A DNA stretch of 64,000 bases from Chitinophagales bacterium (GCA_013298665.1 JAAFIK010000012.1:1-64000), one strand, 5' to 3'; shown: positions 51,382-61,425, numbered from the stretch's first letter. A program made the numbers and translations. Notes: generated by a model from the sequence alone, not told the origin.

Positions 51382-53259
51382 ATGAAAAAATTTCTTTGCC
51401 TTTGCATTATCCTTATGACAGCAGCAAGCGTACAGGCACAAAGCACAGCGCCTGAATGGACCGTTGATGTAGGCAGCATGGTTATGCAGGCCAATTTTAT
51501 GGAGCAGACCGACGCAGGTATTTTGGTGGTATGCACACCCAACAAAACCATTGGTATCAATCCCAAAACCAAAAAAATGGCTTGGGAAACCACAGAAATC
51601 CGTGACATCAAACAGGAAGAATACAAACCGATTGCAGGCACCCAATACTTCATGGTAGAGTTTCAGAAACTGACAAGCCTGAAGAAAAACAAAACGGTTG
51701 CGATCTTCGACAGCTATACGGGTAAAATCGTTTACAACAGCCGGGAAGAAGATATTAAAGTACGCAACACCCGCATCATGCCCGAAATGAAAGGGTTGTT
51801 GCTGGAGGCGGAAAAAGACGGCAAATACCTTGTCGCATTTCTCGACTTTATGTCGTCGCAGGTATTGTGGACAAAAGAGCTCGGGGAAGTAAAAAAGGGC
51901 GGGTTTGGTATTGGTGCACTCGTACGTGCAGTAAAGTCGCAGATCGAAACCATTTTTAAGGTGGCACCGGTGGTTGATGATAATGGCAACCTGGTTATGG
52001 CCAGTAAGGACAATGTGTATTGTGTTAACGGCAAAACAGGCGCAGCATTATGGCAGAAAGAATTTAAAGATAACATTACCGATTTTATCTTCACCACCGA
52101 TAAAAAAGAGCTCTTCGTGGTCTATGACGACCGGATGGATAAAGTAGAAGTGGCCACGGGTAAACTGGCATATGAGAAACCGCTCAGGTTAGACGGAAAA
52201 GTAAACGGCCTGCTGCCTTATAATGAGGAATACATCCTGATGCACAGTGATGGCTTTAATATCCTGAATAATGCCGGGCAGTTCCGCTGGAAAAAAGACG
52301 CTTCCGTAGGGAATATTTCATACGTATGGCCGGTTGCAGACGGGTTTATTGCGGTTGAACAGGAGGAAGATAAAGGCAAAATTTTTAAGGTAAGTGCCGA
52401 GGGTAAAAAGCTCTGGGATGAAAAACTCAGCGATGCCATTTATACCGTAGAACCCATCGGCAATGGTGTATTATACATTACTGCCAAAAAGGCCAATATC
52501 CTCAACTATGAAAAGGGTAAGGATGTATGGCCCAAAGACATCAAGATTAAGGGCAAACCTGCTTTTGGTGCAGATATCGCTAAAAAAACAGTATATGTTT
52601 TTTCGAACAAAACACTGAGTGCATTCAATATGAATGACGGCACGTACAAGGTGGTTGCTGAAGACCTTAAGCTGAAAGAATATGACGACGATAAGGAGAC
52701 GGCAAAAGTAGAAGCACGCGCAGAGGGCATTTTTATACAAACCAACCAGAGTGTGGCATTGGTTAAAGAAGATGGTACCGTATTGTACAACAAATATTTT
52801 ACCGAAGCCGGACTGTCGAAAGGCATGCGGAACCTGCTTGGTGCACTCGGTACGGCTGCATCAATTGCGGGTACTGCCACTTCTGTTGCAGGAGCCATGA
52901 AGCCGCAGGACTGGCAGGTTAAAAATGTACGCCAGGATCCCAAAACCAATGCTACGGTGATAGAGGTTACCAGCAGACAGATGGAAACGGGAGCCGCTAT
53001 TACCGGTGGGGGCGATGCCTTATACACATTTGCCCAGGATCGCTATTTTGCAACCAAATCAGCAAAAAATACGGTGTATATACTAAGCAGGTGGGATGAG
53101 GGAACAGGCATTGTGGTGGTGGATAAAGCCACGGGTAATGAAATCAAACGTATCGTGTTCAACGATAAAACGCCGCAGTATGTAGTAGACGAAACAGACT
53201 ATAAAGTCTATGTGATTGTGGGAGGTAAGGAATTACGGGCGTACGACCTGAAAAAATAA
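51382..53259 (+). CDS. Secreted PQQ-like beta-propeller protein
   Basis: 625 residues with the signal peptide MKKFLCLCIILMTAASVQAQ. Repeats of the PQQ/outer-membrane-protein B type follow, for example GILVVCTPNKTIGINPKTKK, GKIVYNSREEDIKV, GNLVMASKDNVYCVNGKTGA, ALWQKEF and TVYVFSNKTLSAFNMNDGT, giving about seven blades. A helical insertion with small residues (LLGALGTAASIAGTATSVAG, about 485-510) interrupts the propeller. No cofactor-binding residues are evident, so it is probably a structural or assembly protein rather than a dehydrogenase. The strong terminator at 53263-53312 follows. Confidence 0.82.
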   Translation: MKKFLCLCIILMTAASVQAQSTAPEWTVDVGSMVMQANFMEQTDAGILVVCTPNKTIGINPKTKKMAWETTEIRDIKQEEYKPIAGTQYFMVEFQKLTSLKKNKTVAIFDSYTGKIVYNSREEDIKVRNTRIMPEMKGLLLEAEKDGKYLVAFLDFMSSQVLWTKELGEVKKGGFGIGALVRAVKSQIETIFKVAPVVDDNGNLVMASKDNVYCVNGKTGAALWQKEFKDNITDFIFTTDKKELFVVYDDRMDKVEVATGKLAYEKPLRLDGKVNGLLPYNEEYILMHSDGFNILNNAGQFRWKKDASVGNISYVWPVADGFIAVEQEEDKGKIFKVSAEGKKLWDEKLSDAIYTVEPIGNGVLYITAKKANILNYEKGKDVWPKDIKIKGKPAFGADIAKKTVYVFSNKTLSAFNMNDGTYKVVAEDLKLKEYDDDKETAKVEARAEGIFIQTNQSVALVKEDGTVLYNKYFTEAGLSKGMRNLLGALGTAASIAGTATSVAGAMKPQDWQVKNVRQDPKTNATVIEVTSRQMETGAAITGGGDALYTFAQDRYFATKSAKNTVYILSRWDEGTGIVVVDKATGNEIKRIVFNDKTPQYVVDETDYKVYVIVGGKELRAYDLKK

Positions 53260-53262
53260 TCA

Positions 53263-53312
53263 GTTTACTAAAAAAAATGCCGGGCAGATGCCCGGCATTT
53301 TTTTTAGTAAAC
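53263..53312. terminator. Bidirectional terminator, perfect 24-bp inverted repeat
   Basis: Arms 53263-53286 and 53289-53312 are perfectly complementary around GA. The GC core (GCCGGGCA/TGCCCGGC) is flanked by eight A on the left and eight T on the right, so the hairpin works on both strands, between the convergent propeller and amylase genes. Confidence 0.95.
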
Positions 53313-53320
53313 CCGCTGCA

Positions 53321-55978
53321 TTATTGCCTGATCAATTTGAACTGGCTGTTGAAGCGGGTTGTACCTGCCCGCATGAAATACACGCCCGGCTGCAATTGCC
53401 GCAAACGATTATTGAGGTTTTGCTGCACCTGCTGCAATGTACCCTGCGTTGTAAACACTTCTTCTCCGCCAACCTTACTGGCTTTAACAGTAAGGATATC
53501 CGTTGCAGCAACACCCTTTGCAAGAATAGTTACCTGGCTGCTCGAGGGATTGGGGTATATGGTAAATGACGGAGTGGCTGGTACCGGTAATACCTGTGGA
53601 GCAACACGCAGATTGGCCGGAGAGGTTCTGGTATTTATACTGGCAGGTGCGGTATACGTTACATTTACCCATACCCGCTGCCCGGCCTGTGTAGCGGTGC
53701 TGTTATTAACCTTAATGGTGATCCAGCCGGTAGCCGTAACTGTATAAGTACCCGTTAATGGCGCTGTATTGGAAGCCGCACCGCTTACATTCGACAACAG
53801 GGTGCCCGAAGTGTTGTAAAGGGCTATATTCAGGCTGCGTCCGTTTACTTCCGGTGATACCTTATACGTAACTGTAGTACCAGACGCCGCATAAATCCTG
53901 CCTGCGGTGCGGTCAGCAGTAGAATTATCGGGAAGCCGGCCGCCTTGTCTCAATGATTTGGGGTGACTGTCGCCAAGATCGTCTGCCATTTCCCACTCCT
54001 GTACGGTTTGGGTACTGCGTGCAGGGGTATAGCCGGCCAGGTAATTGTAGATATCCGTTACGGTAGTAAAGGTAACACCAGAGGGTTTTGGCGCCCATAC
54101 AGAGTAGCCATGTCCCCGGGCACCGCTGATGGTATGCCCTACCGGAGCTGTCTTGATGAGGACACGCCCATCAGCCTGAACCCGGCTTGTGGTAACACCA
54201 TGTGCTCCGGAATAATCGTAGAGGTCAACATTACGCCAGGCCGGATCTCCCGCATTAACCCAAACTTCTTCATCGGTGGTATTATTGGCTACAGCACTGA
54301 ATTTATCTGTAACACCAATCAGCGCACGACCGTAGCGTTCAAAAACGATATGATCGCCACTGCCCCCTTTTTGGTAAAAAGGTGCCTGAGCGCCGCCAAG
54401 ACTGGTTGGCACACCATAGTCGCCATTCTTGAACTGGAGACGCTGGTGCGCCTGAAGTATATTGACCAGGTCTTCCCGTACAGGCAGGTCGGTGGTACTC
54501 GAGGGCAGGTGAGAATAACGTTTACCTGTAGTACCGACATCAAAAAGATCTTCAAAAAAAACAACGGGATTGCCATCCATTGCAAAAGTGGTGGCATAAG
54601 CCGAAGCTAAACGGGGTTCACGCGGATCAATGTGTTTGCCATTGCCGCCGAGTTCCTGGCTCTGGTCCCAACCCGTAGCATCACCCAATGGCTTGAGGAA
54701 GTCGCCGGCGGTGGTCAGGTACGGCCTGTACGTATCGTGGCTGTTTACAAAAGGGCAGGTACGATGTACACGCTGGGTGGAATAGTTGTAAAAACGCTTA
54801 TCCTGCTGCTCGCCAGGCAGGTTTTGCATATTGTATCCGCCCATACCGAGTACCATACTGTAAAGCCCGCCATTGGGGCCATAGCCACGCAGGCTGAAGT
54901 CGAAGGTGCCGGTATGTTCTTCGGAACCGCTGCGAACATTGGTTACATAAGCATCGAGTTCAGACTTATTGCCGATCCACTCCCCAATACACATCATGGC
55001 TTCACCGCCCTGTGCAAAAGCCGGGAGCAGGTATTTGGTATTATAGATCAGGTCTTCCTGAACATAGATAGGAAAATGCTTGATGGCATCCCAACGCCAG
55101 CCATCCACGCCCGTTTGCTTTTTAAGCCACATGAGCCAGTTGCGGGCATTATCGCGCATATAATTGCTCCCCTGGCCGGGGTTGACATATGGCCGGGTAA
55201 CCGAACTAATGGTCGCCGACCCCGATGTGGGGATATTTGAACTTTGACCGTAAGCAGACGCTTCATAGGAGATATCCGGGCCAAAAAAGGCCGTGCAAAT
55301 ATCTCCGGTTGTACAGTTATTGTTCAGGTTGGGGTAGAAGTTGGGGTAGTTTTTCGGCCACCGCCCGTTTCTTGTCCAGTAATCATTTTGTGAGTCGTCA
55401 ATCAACGGGGTACTGTACGACACATACCGGAAGTTTTTGTAACCATCGGCATTTTTAACAGAGTAATTGACCTCAGGATCTTTACCACCAAGGCCACCGT
55501 TGCTGCCGGCGTTGTCCACATGATTCAATACAACATCCTGAATCACTTCGATACCGTTGGCATGCATAACTGCAATAAGCCTGAGCAGCTCGTCTTTATT
55601 ACCCATCCGGGTACGTACATTCAAAGAGTCTCCACCACCTTTTTGGTATTTGTCGCCAAGGTCATATTGATCGAAAGGGCTGTAACCAACGGATCCCGGA
55701 GAACCGTTTTTGTAGGAAGGAGGGATCCAGATAGCGTCAAAACCCATCGACTTGAGGCGTGGTGCCAGTTCGACAAGATAGTTCGACCATGCATTGGGAA
55801 AATTGCTGTTCCAGTTGTTCCACCAAAAGGCCTGAAAAACGGCTTTTTTTACCCTCGTCTGGGCATAGCTGTTTGTGGTGAGGAGGGATAAGCAGGCAGT
55901 AAAAGCAATCAATACATACAGGGATAGTAAATCCATCCATCGGGCGCCACCTTGCAGGCGCATGGTTTTTTGTTTCAT
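53321..55978 (-). CDS. Secreted GH13 alpha-amylase with T9SS sorting domain
   Basis: 885 residues from MKQKTMRLQGG (ATG 55976-55978); the signal core is LSLYVLIAFTACLSLLTTNS. The GH13 barrel shows IEVIQDVVLNHVDNAG (region I), VDGWRWDAIKHFP (region II, nucleophile Asp), MCIGEWIGNK (region III, acid Glu) and CPFVNSHDTYRP (region IV). It resembles calcium-dependent liquefying amylases. A beta-sandwich linker follows, and the last 80 residues (SFTIYPNPSSSQVTIL, then LQPGVYFMRAGTTRFNSQFK) are a type A T9SS C-terminal domain, so the enzyme is delivered to the cell surface or outside to digest starch or glycogen. Confidence 0.95.
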   Translation of the reverse strand: MKQKTMRLQGGARWMDLLSLYVLIAFTACLSLLTTNSYAQTRVKKAVFQAFWWNNWNSNFPNAWSNYLVELAPRLKSMGFDAIWIPPSYKNGSPGSVGYSPFDQYDLGDKYQKGGGDSLNVRTRMGNKDELLRLIAVMHANGIEVIQDVVLNHVDNAGSNGGLGGKDPEVNYSVKNADGYKNFRYVSYSTPLIDDSQNDYWTRNGRWPKNYPNFYPNLNNNCTTGDICTAFFGPDISYEASAYGQSSNIPTSGSATISSVTRPYVNPGQGSNYMRDNARNWLMWLKKQTGVDGWRWDAIKHFPIYVQEDLIYNTKYLLPAFAQGGEAMMCIGEWIGNKSELDAYVTNVRSGSEEHTGTFDFSLRGYGPNGGLYSMVLGMGGYNMQNLPGEQQDKRFYNYSTQRVHRTCPFVNSHDTYRPYLTTAGDFLKPLGDATGWDQSQELGGNGKHIDPREPRLASAYATTFAMDGNPVVFFEDLFDVGTTGKRYSHLPSSTTDLPVREDLVNILQAHQRLQFKNGDYGVPTSLGGAQAPFYQKGGSGDHIVFERYGRALIGVTDKFSAVANNTTDEEVWVNAGDPAWRNVDLYDYSGAHGVTTSRVQADGRVLIKTAPVGHTISGARGHGYSVWAPKPSGVTFTTVTDIYNYLAGYTPARSTQTVQEWEMADDLGDSHPKSLRQGGRLPDNSTADRTAGRIYAASGTTVTYKVSPEVNGRSLNIALYNTSGTLLSNVSGAASNTAPLTGTYTVTATGWITIKVNNSTATQAGQRVWVNVTYTAPASINTRTSPANLRVAPQVLPVPATPSFTIYPNPSSSQVTILAKGVAATDILTVKASKVGGEEVFTTQGTLQQVQQNLNNRLRQLQPGVYFMRAGTTRFNSQFKLIRQ

Positions 55979-56230
55979 AACAGTTAACTTAAAAGTGTTT
56001 AAAAAATGAGACCCAATATGGCGTGTAGTGTCCACATACAGCAAAGCATAGTTTAATGTGTACAAATTACACAATACAAATATAAGGGTTTGTCTGCATG
56101 TAATCAACTTTTGTTTACGGGTGCTTATGCGCCTTAGCATGGCTTATGAGCCGTACCGGGAATACGGCAACGCGACCGGCTAACCAGGCTTTCTGTGCAG
56201 TACAAAGCAGCAGGCATACACGGGTAAGCA

Positions 56231-56258
56231 CAAAAAAGCAGGGCACGGGTACCCTGCT
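56231..56258 (-). terminator. Terminator of the lipoprotein gene 56281-57420
   Basis: On the minus strand AGCAGGG (56258-56252) pairs with CCCTGCT (56243-56237), followed by a run of T. The stem is short but the T tract is good. Confidence 0.7.
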
Positions 56259-56280
56259 TACAGACGTTCTCCTGATCAGC

Positions 56281-57420
56281 TTACCACTCTACAGCATAGC
56301 TGATCCTGCTTTTGATCCTGGGGTAAAGCTTCCGGTACAATTCATTAATGACCTGCTCCCGGCTGGGCGTATTGCGGAATCCTGCGTTGTTCACGAGATC
56401 CCAGTCACTGTTGCCAAGCGCCCTTCTGTCGCCACTGTAGGTGGCATATTCTTCCTGCCACTGGTAATCTTCATCATAGTTGTTGAAGGCAATACTTTTC
56501 CTTGTCCGGATATCGGTTATCGATACTTCCATTGTTGCCCTTGCCGAAAAAGACTGGCGGTAAATGGTTAGTGTGGCTGTAACGGTCTGATAGAGTTGTT
56601 TTCCCGTACTGTCTTTACCGGCTTCAATCTCACGGCTCAGGTTTCGGGCAGACTGCGTGGTCGCCGGGCCGGGCATATCAATCCGGCGCAATACCAGGTC
56701 TACAAGCCAATCGGGTTGTATGTTGCGGGCCAGGGCATCCCGGTCGGTATAAAAACGGGCTTGAGATGGCCGGTTGTGGTTGTAGCCAAGCTCGCGTACA
56801 AGCGTTTGCTGAAAATACTCGTTGTTGTAATTATAGGCAAAGCCCGTGTTGAAAGCAGCGTGCCGTTGCTGGACAGGGTTGATGACCACATCAACAATGG
56901 TTTGCTCGTAAACGGCATCTATCCTTGTTCGCGTGTCTTTATACCCCGGTATGTACTGCGCTGCTTTACGATAGGCTTTATAAGCCAGGATAGCCTGTTC
57001 CCTTGAAGGATTGGCTTCGAGGCTGAGCGCATACTGGTAATAAGCCTCTGCGGCATTTTCCCTGCAACGCCCGATCGAATCCCTGTAATCGGCTGGTCGT
57101 ACCATTTTGAGTGCAGATGGGTTGGCGATGATGACATCATACATATTTTGCAGTATGGTGTATGCCGAAAGGATATTGTCCCAACGACCAATCGCTGATG
57201 ATTGTGTATACTTGCTGATCTTACCGGTATGGTACTGCTGTGCCCTGTCGTACAGCAGCGGCAGTGCCCTGAGTGCTTCTTCGTCTGAAGGTTTTTTATT
57301 GAGTTTCTTAACCGCATCAAAAAGCGCTTTGTCGCCATCTGATCTTGACAGATAATCTTTACTGCTTTTGCAGGCAGAAAACAGGGCGATCAGGGTGATG
57401 GTGTAAAAAATTGATTTCAT
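56281..57420 (-). CDS. Lipoprotein of unknown function (paralogue A)
   Basis: 379 residues from the ATG at 57418-57420. Signal and lipobox: MKSIFYTITLIALFSACKSS (Cys17). Residues about 20-160 are helical and TPR-like (AAEAYYQYALSLEANPSREQ, AILAYKAYRKAAQYIPGYKD). The C-terminal half is beta-rich: QPDWLVDLVLRRIDM, GKDSTGKQLYQTVTATLTIY. The same order of features occurs in the gene at 57591-58697, so the two are diverged paralogues 170 bp apart. They probably act together at the outer or inner membrane face. No known family. Confidence 0.7.
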   Translation of the reverse strand: MKSIFYTITLIALFSACKSSKDYLSRSDGDKALFDAVKKLNKKPSDEEALRALPLLYDRAQQYHTGKISKYTQSSAIGRWDNILSAYTILQNMYDVIIANPSALKMVRPADYRDSIGRCRENAAEAYYQYALSLEANPSREQAILAYKAYRKAAQYIPGYKDTRTRIDAVYEQTIVDVVINPVQQRHAAFNTGFAYNYNNEYFQQTLVRELGYNHNRPSQARFYTDRDALARNIQPDWLVDLVLRRIDMPGPATTQSARNLSREIEAGKDSTGKQLYQTVTATLTIYRQSFSARATMEVSITDIRTRKSIAFNNYDEDYQWQEEYATYSGDRRALGNSDWDLVNNAGFRNTPSREQVINELYRKLYPRIKSRISYAVEW

Positions 57421-57590
57421 GATTTGATTCCTCCTGTGCAACAGGTTTCAAAGGATGTACCAGTTATGACAAATATCTCTTGTTGTACAAACTTTAACAT
57501 TTACTGTCCGGAACCACAATCAACCGGATATCTCCGGATCTGCCCCGATTGTGCTGTTTTAACAGCGATCAATATCCTGAAACAGGAAAC

Positions 57591-58697
57591 TTACTGCTCC
57601 AGCACATAACGCATCAGGTGGCTGTATTCTTTATAGATATCCCGGCACAATTCGCGTACAACAGCCTCACGAACAGGAAGGATTTTATTGCTTTCGGAAA
57701 TCGGGTTGAAGCCCCGCTGCTGATCAGGCCTGTACGTCTTTTCAATAATTCTGCTCATCACCGGGAAGTTCGTAGCCGGGTTGGTAATTGTCAGTTCCAA
57801 TACAACCTGCGCATCATTCACGCGATCAAAGGTGGTGATATCTTCAACCGTCCGGTAGCTGTAAACAGGCCGCCCGCTTGAATCCTGGCCTATTTCCATT
57901 CGTTCCGTTCTGCGTTCTGTCCTGGTTTCAACACCAGCGGTTGCCCTGAACGCGGGCAGTTGAATATTAACGATCCAATCGGGCACCCTGCTGGCAGCAC
58001 CACCATCCTGGTAACGGGTCAGGTGCAGAAAAGGGATTTTGCTTTTATTGGTATCTATCTCCCGTATCATATCATTTATAAACAAGGTATTGGTGAACCC
58101 ATATAAACGGCCGGGAAAGTTTTTTTCTGTAAAAAACAGGCTGTCTTCTACAGGGTGGAATGCAACCACAAAAACATTGTCATCGTATAGTTGTGTTTGC
58201 TGGCGAAGTGCATCTCTGTAACCCGGAAGACAAGCTTCCGCAAATCCAAAATCGGCATAAGCATTTCGTATGGAAGTCACTGAAGTATCCGCTGATAACT
58301 CTTCGGCCAGTTTATAATACCAGGCAGCCCCGGTTTCCCTGGCAGCCGATAACATGGCATCATAGTTGACTGCAGCAATAGCGGCACTGCAACAGGAGGC
58401 TTGTGCAGCAGCCGTATATAGCTTTTGTAAGGCTGTGTATTCCTGTACGATGGACAGAAAGCGGGTATGCTGATTGCTGTTTTGCAGCCGGATGATGTTG
58501 TTGAGATGCTGTTGCTGAAGAACCTTATACTGCTCAGGCAATTTTTGGGTACTGCCTTTCGGTACAGTACCCCCGGCAAGTTTCGCCAGTTCTGTTAAAA
58601 AGCCCTCATCCTTTTCAGGTGAAATAGTTGTTCGCTGACTGGAAGAACAGCCCGTCATAATCAACAGGATAAATAATAAGCGGGTAAAAATCGGCAT
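57591..58697 (-). CDS. Lipoprotein of unknown function (paralogue B)
   Basis: 368 residues. Signal and lipobox: MPIFTRLLFILLIMTGCSSS (Cys17). The N-terminal half is helical (KVLQQQHLNNIIRLQNSNQH); the C-terminal half has VPDWIVNIQLPAFRA, EIGQDSSGRPVYSYRT and QVVLELTITNPATNFPVM, matching the corresponding segments of paralogue A. It lies directly downstream of the beta-lactamase start-side gap on the same strand order (lactamase stop at 58742 is upstream in neither sense; the two genes are separated by 44 bp with this gene transcribed after it), so co-transcription with the lactamase is possible. Confidence 0.68.
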   Translation of the reverse strand: MPIFTRLLFILLIMTGCSSSQRTTISPEKDEGFLTELAKLAGGTVPKGSTQKLPEQYKVLQQQHLNNIIRLQNSNQHTRFLSIVQEYTALQKLYTAAAQASCCSAAIAAVNYDAMLSAARETGAAWYYKLAEELSADTSVTSIRNAYADFGFAEACLPGYRDALRQQTQLYDDNVFVVAFHPVEDSLFFTEKNFPGRLYGFTNTLFINDMIREIDTNKSKIPFLHLTRYQDGGAASRVPDWIVNIQLPAFRATAGVETRTERRTERMEIGQDSSGRPVYSYRTVEDITTFDRVNDAQVVLELTITNPATNFPVMSRIIEKTYRPDQQRGFNPISESNKILPVREAVVRELCRDIYKEYSHLMRYVLEQ

Positions 58698-58741
58698 ACA
58701 GCAAGAATAAAAACTATATTTTAAGTTAGTTGGTGAAAACT

Positions 58742-59614
58742 TTATGGCTTGTTAAAATGCTGCCAGGCAATTTTGCTTAACTGTCTTGCAAGCACCCACG
58801 CCTCGTTGCTGATATCCCAGCTTTTATCGACAATATTTTTGGTAAATATGCTCAGGATATAGGGATTTCCGGGTGCCATCACAAGCAGGACTTCACTACG
58901 GCTGGCATCTACCGCGCCGTTCTTGGAGGCCACAAATATATGTGCCGGCACCTGCGAAAGGGCTTCTTCATCCCAGTAGTTTCGACCCAACAGACGAAGC
59001 ATTGCCTGAGCCGTGCTGTCATTAAAAAATCCTCCCCGGTATATTTTTTCCATGAGCAAACCCATGTTGGCCGGGGTGGTTTGCCCCCACCCGTATTGCG
59101 ACCGGTCAGCCTCCCGGCCCGGGGTACGTGAATTGACGCGGGTAGCCGAAAAACCAAAACTGTCGAGCAACTGGTTGATACGTGTCCCTCCGTCTGCCAG
59201 GCTTTGCAGCCAAAGGCTGGCCGTATTATCGCTGGTAGTAAGCATGAGCATGATCAGTTTGCTGAGTTCAACGGGCTCGTTGTTTTTAAAAGAGCCGAGT
59301 ATATCCGATCCTGCATACAATAAAGAGTCTTTATACACCATAGATTGGTGATAGGTATATACCCCCTGCCGGATCTTATCCATGATGCCGATCAGGATAG
59401 GTATTTTAACAATACTGGCAGTGGGGAAAAGTGTATCGGCATTAATGGCAACCGTTTTACCCGTCCGCAGGTTTTTAATATACAGACCTGCCTCTCCATG
59501 AAACGCCTGTAAAAGGGGTTGTACCGCTTTGAGCAGTTTTTTGTCAGTAGCCTGGGCCATTGTACCCGGCAGTAAAGCAAACAAACAGATCAGGAAAAGC
59601 AGTACTTTTTGCAT
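58742..59614 (-). CDS. Class A beta-lactamase-like serine hydrolase
   Basis: 290 residues with signal peptide MQKVLLFLICLFALLPGTMAQ. Motifs: Ser67-x-x-Lys70 in PTASIVKIPI, SDN at 128-130 (LTTSDNTASLWL), and KNG at 231-233 (FVASKNGAVDASRSE) where most class A enzymes have K-T/S-G. The omega loop reads SRTPGREADRSQYGWGQTTP and lacks the canonical E-x-x-L-N, with Glu168 a candidate general base. It is periplasmic. It may hydrolyse beta-lactams poorly or serve another cell-wall task; resistance cannot be concluded. Gap to the following lipoprotein gene is 44 bp. Confidence 0.85.
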   Translation of the reverse strand: MQKVLLFLICLFALLPGTMAQATDKKLLKAVQPLLQAFHGEAGLYIKNLRTGKTVAINADTLFPTASIVKIPILIGIMDKIRQGVYTYHQSMVYKDSLLYAGSDILGSFKNNEPVELSKLIMLMLTTSDNTASLWLQSLADGGTRINQLLDSFGFSATRVNSRTPGREADRSQYGWGQTTPANMGLLMEKIYRGGFFNDSTAQAMLRLLGRNYWDEEALSQVPAHIFVASKNGAVDASRSEVLLVMAPGNPYILSIFTKNIVDKSWDISNEAWVLARQLSKIAWQHFNKP

Positions 59615-59698
59615 GTGCTAAAAATACAAAAAAAGGGGCATATGAACAGGGTTAACCGGGGGATTGTATCCATTGGCGAAACCCATAAAAGCTTTTGG

Positions 59699-61369
59699 TT
59701 AGTGTACCCCTTTTTCTTTCATGATGCGGTTGAGCCAGCGCAGCAATATAAAACAGGCGGCGGCGGCAATCATCAGGAGTACAAAATTGAGCCAGAAATA
59801 ATCCGTCTTATCAGTATAAGTATCCCACATGGAGGCCAGTACCCCCGATAGTTTGTTACCGATGGAGGTAGCGAGAAACCAGCCACCCATCATCAGTGAT
59901 GTAATCCTTACCGGGCTCAACTTGGATACAAGGGACAACCCCATAGGACTTAACAGCAATTCTCCTACCGTAATCACCCCATAGCTGGCAAACAGCCACC
60001 AGAAACTGGCCTTCTCAGCCCCATTACTGCTGGCTTTTACCGCTGCCACCATCACGAGGGCTGAAAGACCGGAGATAAACAGGCCAAAGGCGATCTTGGT
60101 TGCCGTTGAAGGCTCTTTGTTCCTGCGTTTGAGAAAAGTAAAGAATGCGATCACCAGCGGGGTTAGCAGGATCACCCAGCCTGGATTAATACTCTGGCTG
60201 AGGCTGGTTGCCCACAGACTGATTTTTGTGCCTTCTGCCGGTTGCTGCCGGGCAGCAATATTTTTAAAATAAACAGGATAGTTGTACTCCTTCAGCACTT
60301 TACCATCCTGTTTCTGCAGACGGAACTGGTTGTCATAAAGAGCAATTGAATCTTTTTTATACGTAAGCGTCTGAGAAAATTTAAGACTGGCAAAAGCGGT
60401 CTGCGCCGGGCCGGTAACTGTACGGTCGGTATAGCGGTCGGCCCAGGTGGTGAGGGCAGAACCGTTTTGCTTGAATACAGCCCAGAAAAGCACCACTACT
60501 GCAAAAATGGCCAGAAGTGCAGCAACGGGCCGTTTGTCTTCTTTGTCGGCTTTAAAATAAAGCGATGTATAGAAAATCACTACAGGTATGCAGGCGAAAA
60601 TAAAGGCATCTGTACTGTCGCTGCCAAAAAGGTTACCATCAGGATTATCAGCGCCGGTTACCCCTTTTACAAGCCAGCCGAGTACACCAGCCAGCACAGA
60701 AGGCACAAGAATGAGCAGCAATATCCTGCTGATGGACATATCACCGGGTTTCATCCCTTTTTTAACATCGGCTGCTGCATAGTGCTTTGTACCGGTAAGG
60801 AAAATGACAACGCCGATAAACATACCTATACCTGCTGCAAAAAATGCATACCCCCAGCCATAAGTAATGTAAAGCGCGGCGCCAAAAAAATTGCAGATGA
60901 AGGCACCTGTATTGATGCCCATATAAAAAATATTATACCCTTCATCTTTGCGATGCTGGTATTCAGGTGTTGAGTATACATTACCGAGCAGCGTGGAGAT
61001 ATTTGGTTTAAAAAAGCCATTGCCGGCAATCACCAATGTCATAGCGATATAAAGCATGGGGAGGCTATGTATGGCCATCAGGCAATACCCTATACCCATG
61101 AGGATGCCCCCAAAGATGATGGAACGGCGATAACCCAGATACCGGTCGGCAAGCAATCCACCAAGAAAGGGCGTGAGGAAAACAAGGGCGATAAAGGTGC
61201 CGTAAAGGTCTGCTGATTCAGCCTCTTTCATCGCAAAGCCTTCCTTTACATCTTTGAGATAGAGGGTAAAAATCCCGATCATGAGGTAGTAACCAAAGCG
61301 TTCCCACATTTCGCTGAAAAACAAAAAGGGCAATGCCCGGGGGTGTTGCTTACCGGTTTTCGTTGGCAT
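59699..61369 (-). CDS. POT-family proton-dependent oligopeptide transporter
   Basis: 556 residues from MPTKTGK (ATG 61367-61369). The POT signature is present: FFSEMWERFGYYLMIGIFTL (E-x-x-E-R-F/G-x-Y), FLGGLLADRYLGYRRSIIFG and GNGFFKPNISTLLGNVY, plus the second half EPST...FGLFISGLSALV and GELLLSPMGLSLVSKLSP. About 14 membrane segments. It imports di- and tripeptides with protons. A paralogue lies immediately upstream (61444-63252) behind a terminator, so the two are transcribed separately. Confidence 0.95.
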   Translation of the reverse strand: MPTKTGKQHPRALPFLFFSEMWERFGYYLMIGIFTLYLKDVKEGFAMKEAESADLYGTFIALVFLTPFLGGLLADRYLGYRRSIIFGGILMGIGYCLMAIHSLPMLYIAMTLVIAGNGFFKPNISTLLGNVYSTPEYQHRKDEGYNIFYMGINTGAFICNFFGAALYITYGWGYAFFAAGIGMFIGVVIFLTGTKHYAAADVKKGMKPGDMSISRILLLILVPSVLAGVLGWLVKGVTGADNPDGNLFGSDSTDAFIFACIPVVIFYTSLYFKADKEDKRPVAALLAIFAVVVLFWAVFKQNGSALTTWADRYTDRTVTGPAQTAFASLKFSQTLTYKKDSIALYDNQFRLQKQDGKVLKEYNYPVYFKNIAARQQPAEGTKISLWATSLSQSINPGWVILLTPLVIAFFTFLKRRNKEPSTATKIAFGLFISGLSALVMVAAVKASSNGAEKASFWWLFASYGVITVGELLLSPMGLSLVSKLSPVRITSLMMGGWFLATSIGNKLSGVLASMWDTYTDKTDYFWLNFVLLMIAAAACFILLRWLNRIMKEKGVH

Positions 61370-61397
61370 AAATGACGTTTTGGTTCGAAAGATAAAT

Positions 61398-61425
61398 AAA
61401 AAGGCGGTCATAAGACCGCCTTTTT
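61398..61425 (-). terminator. Terminator between the two POT genes
   Basis: AAAAAGGCGGTC (61398-61409) and GACCGCCTTTTT (61414-61425) form a perfect 12-bp stem with a 4-nt loop. T tracts on both strands; it ends the 61444-63252 transcript. Confidence 0.92.
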
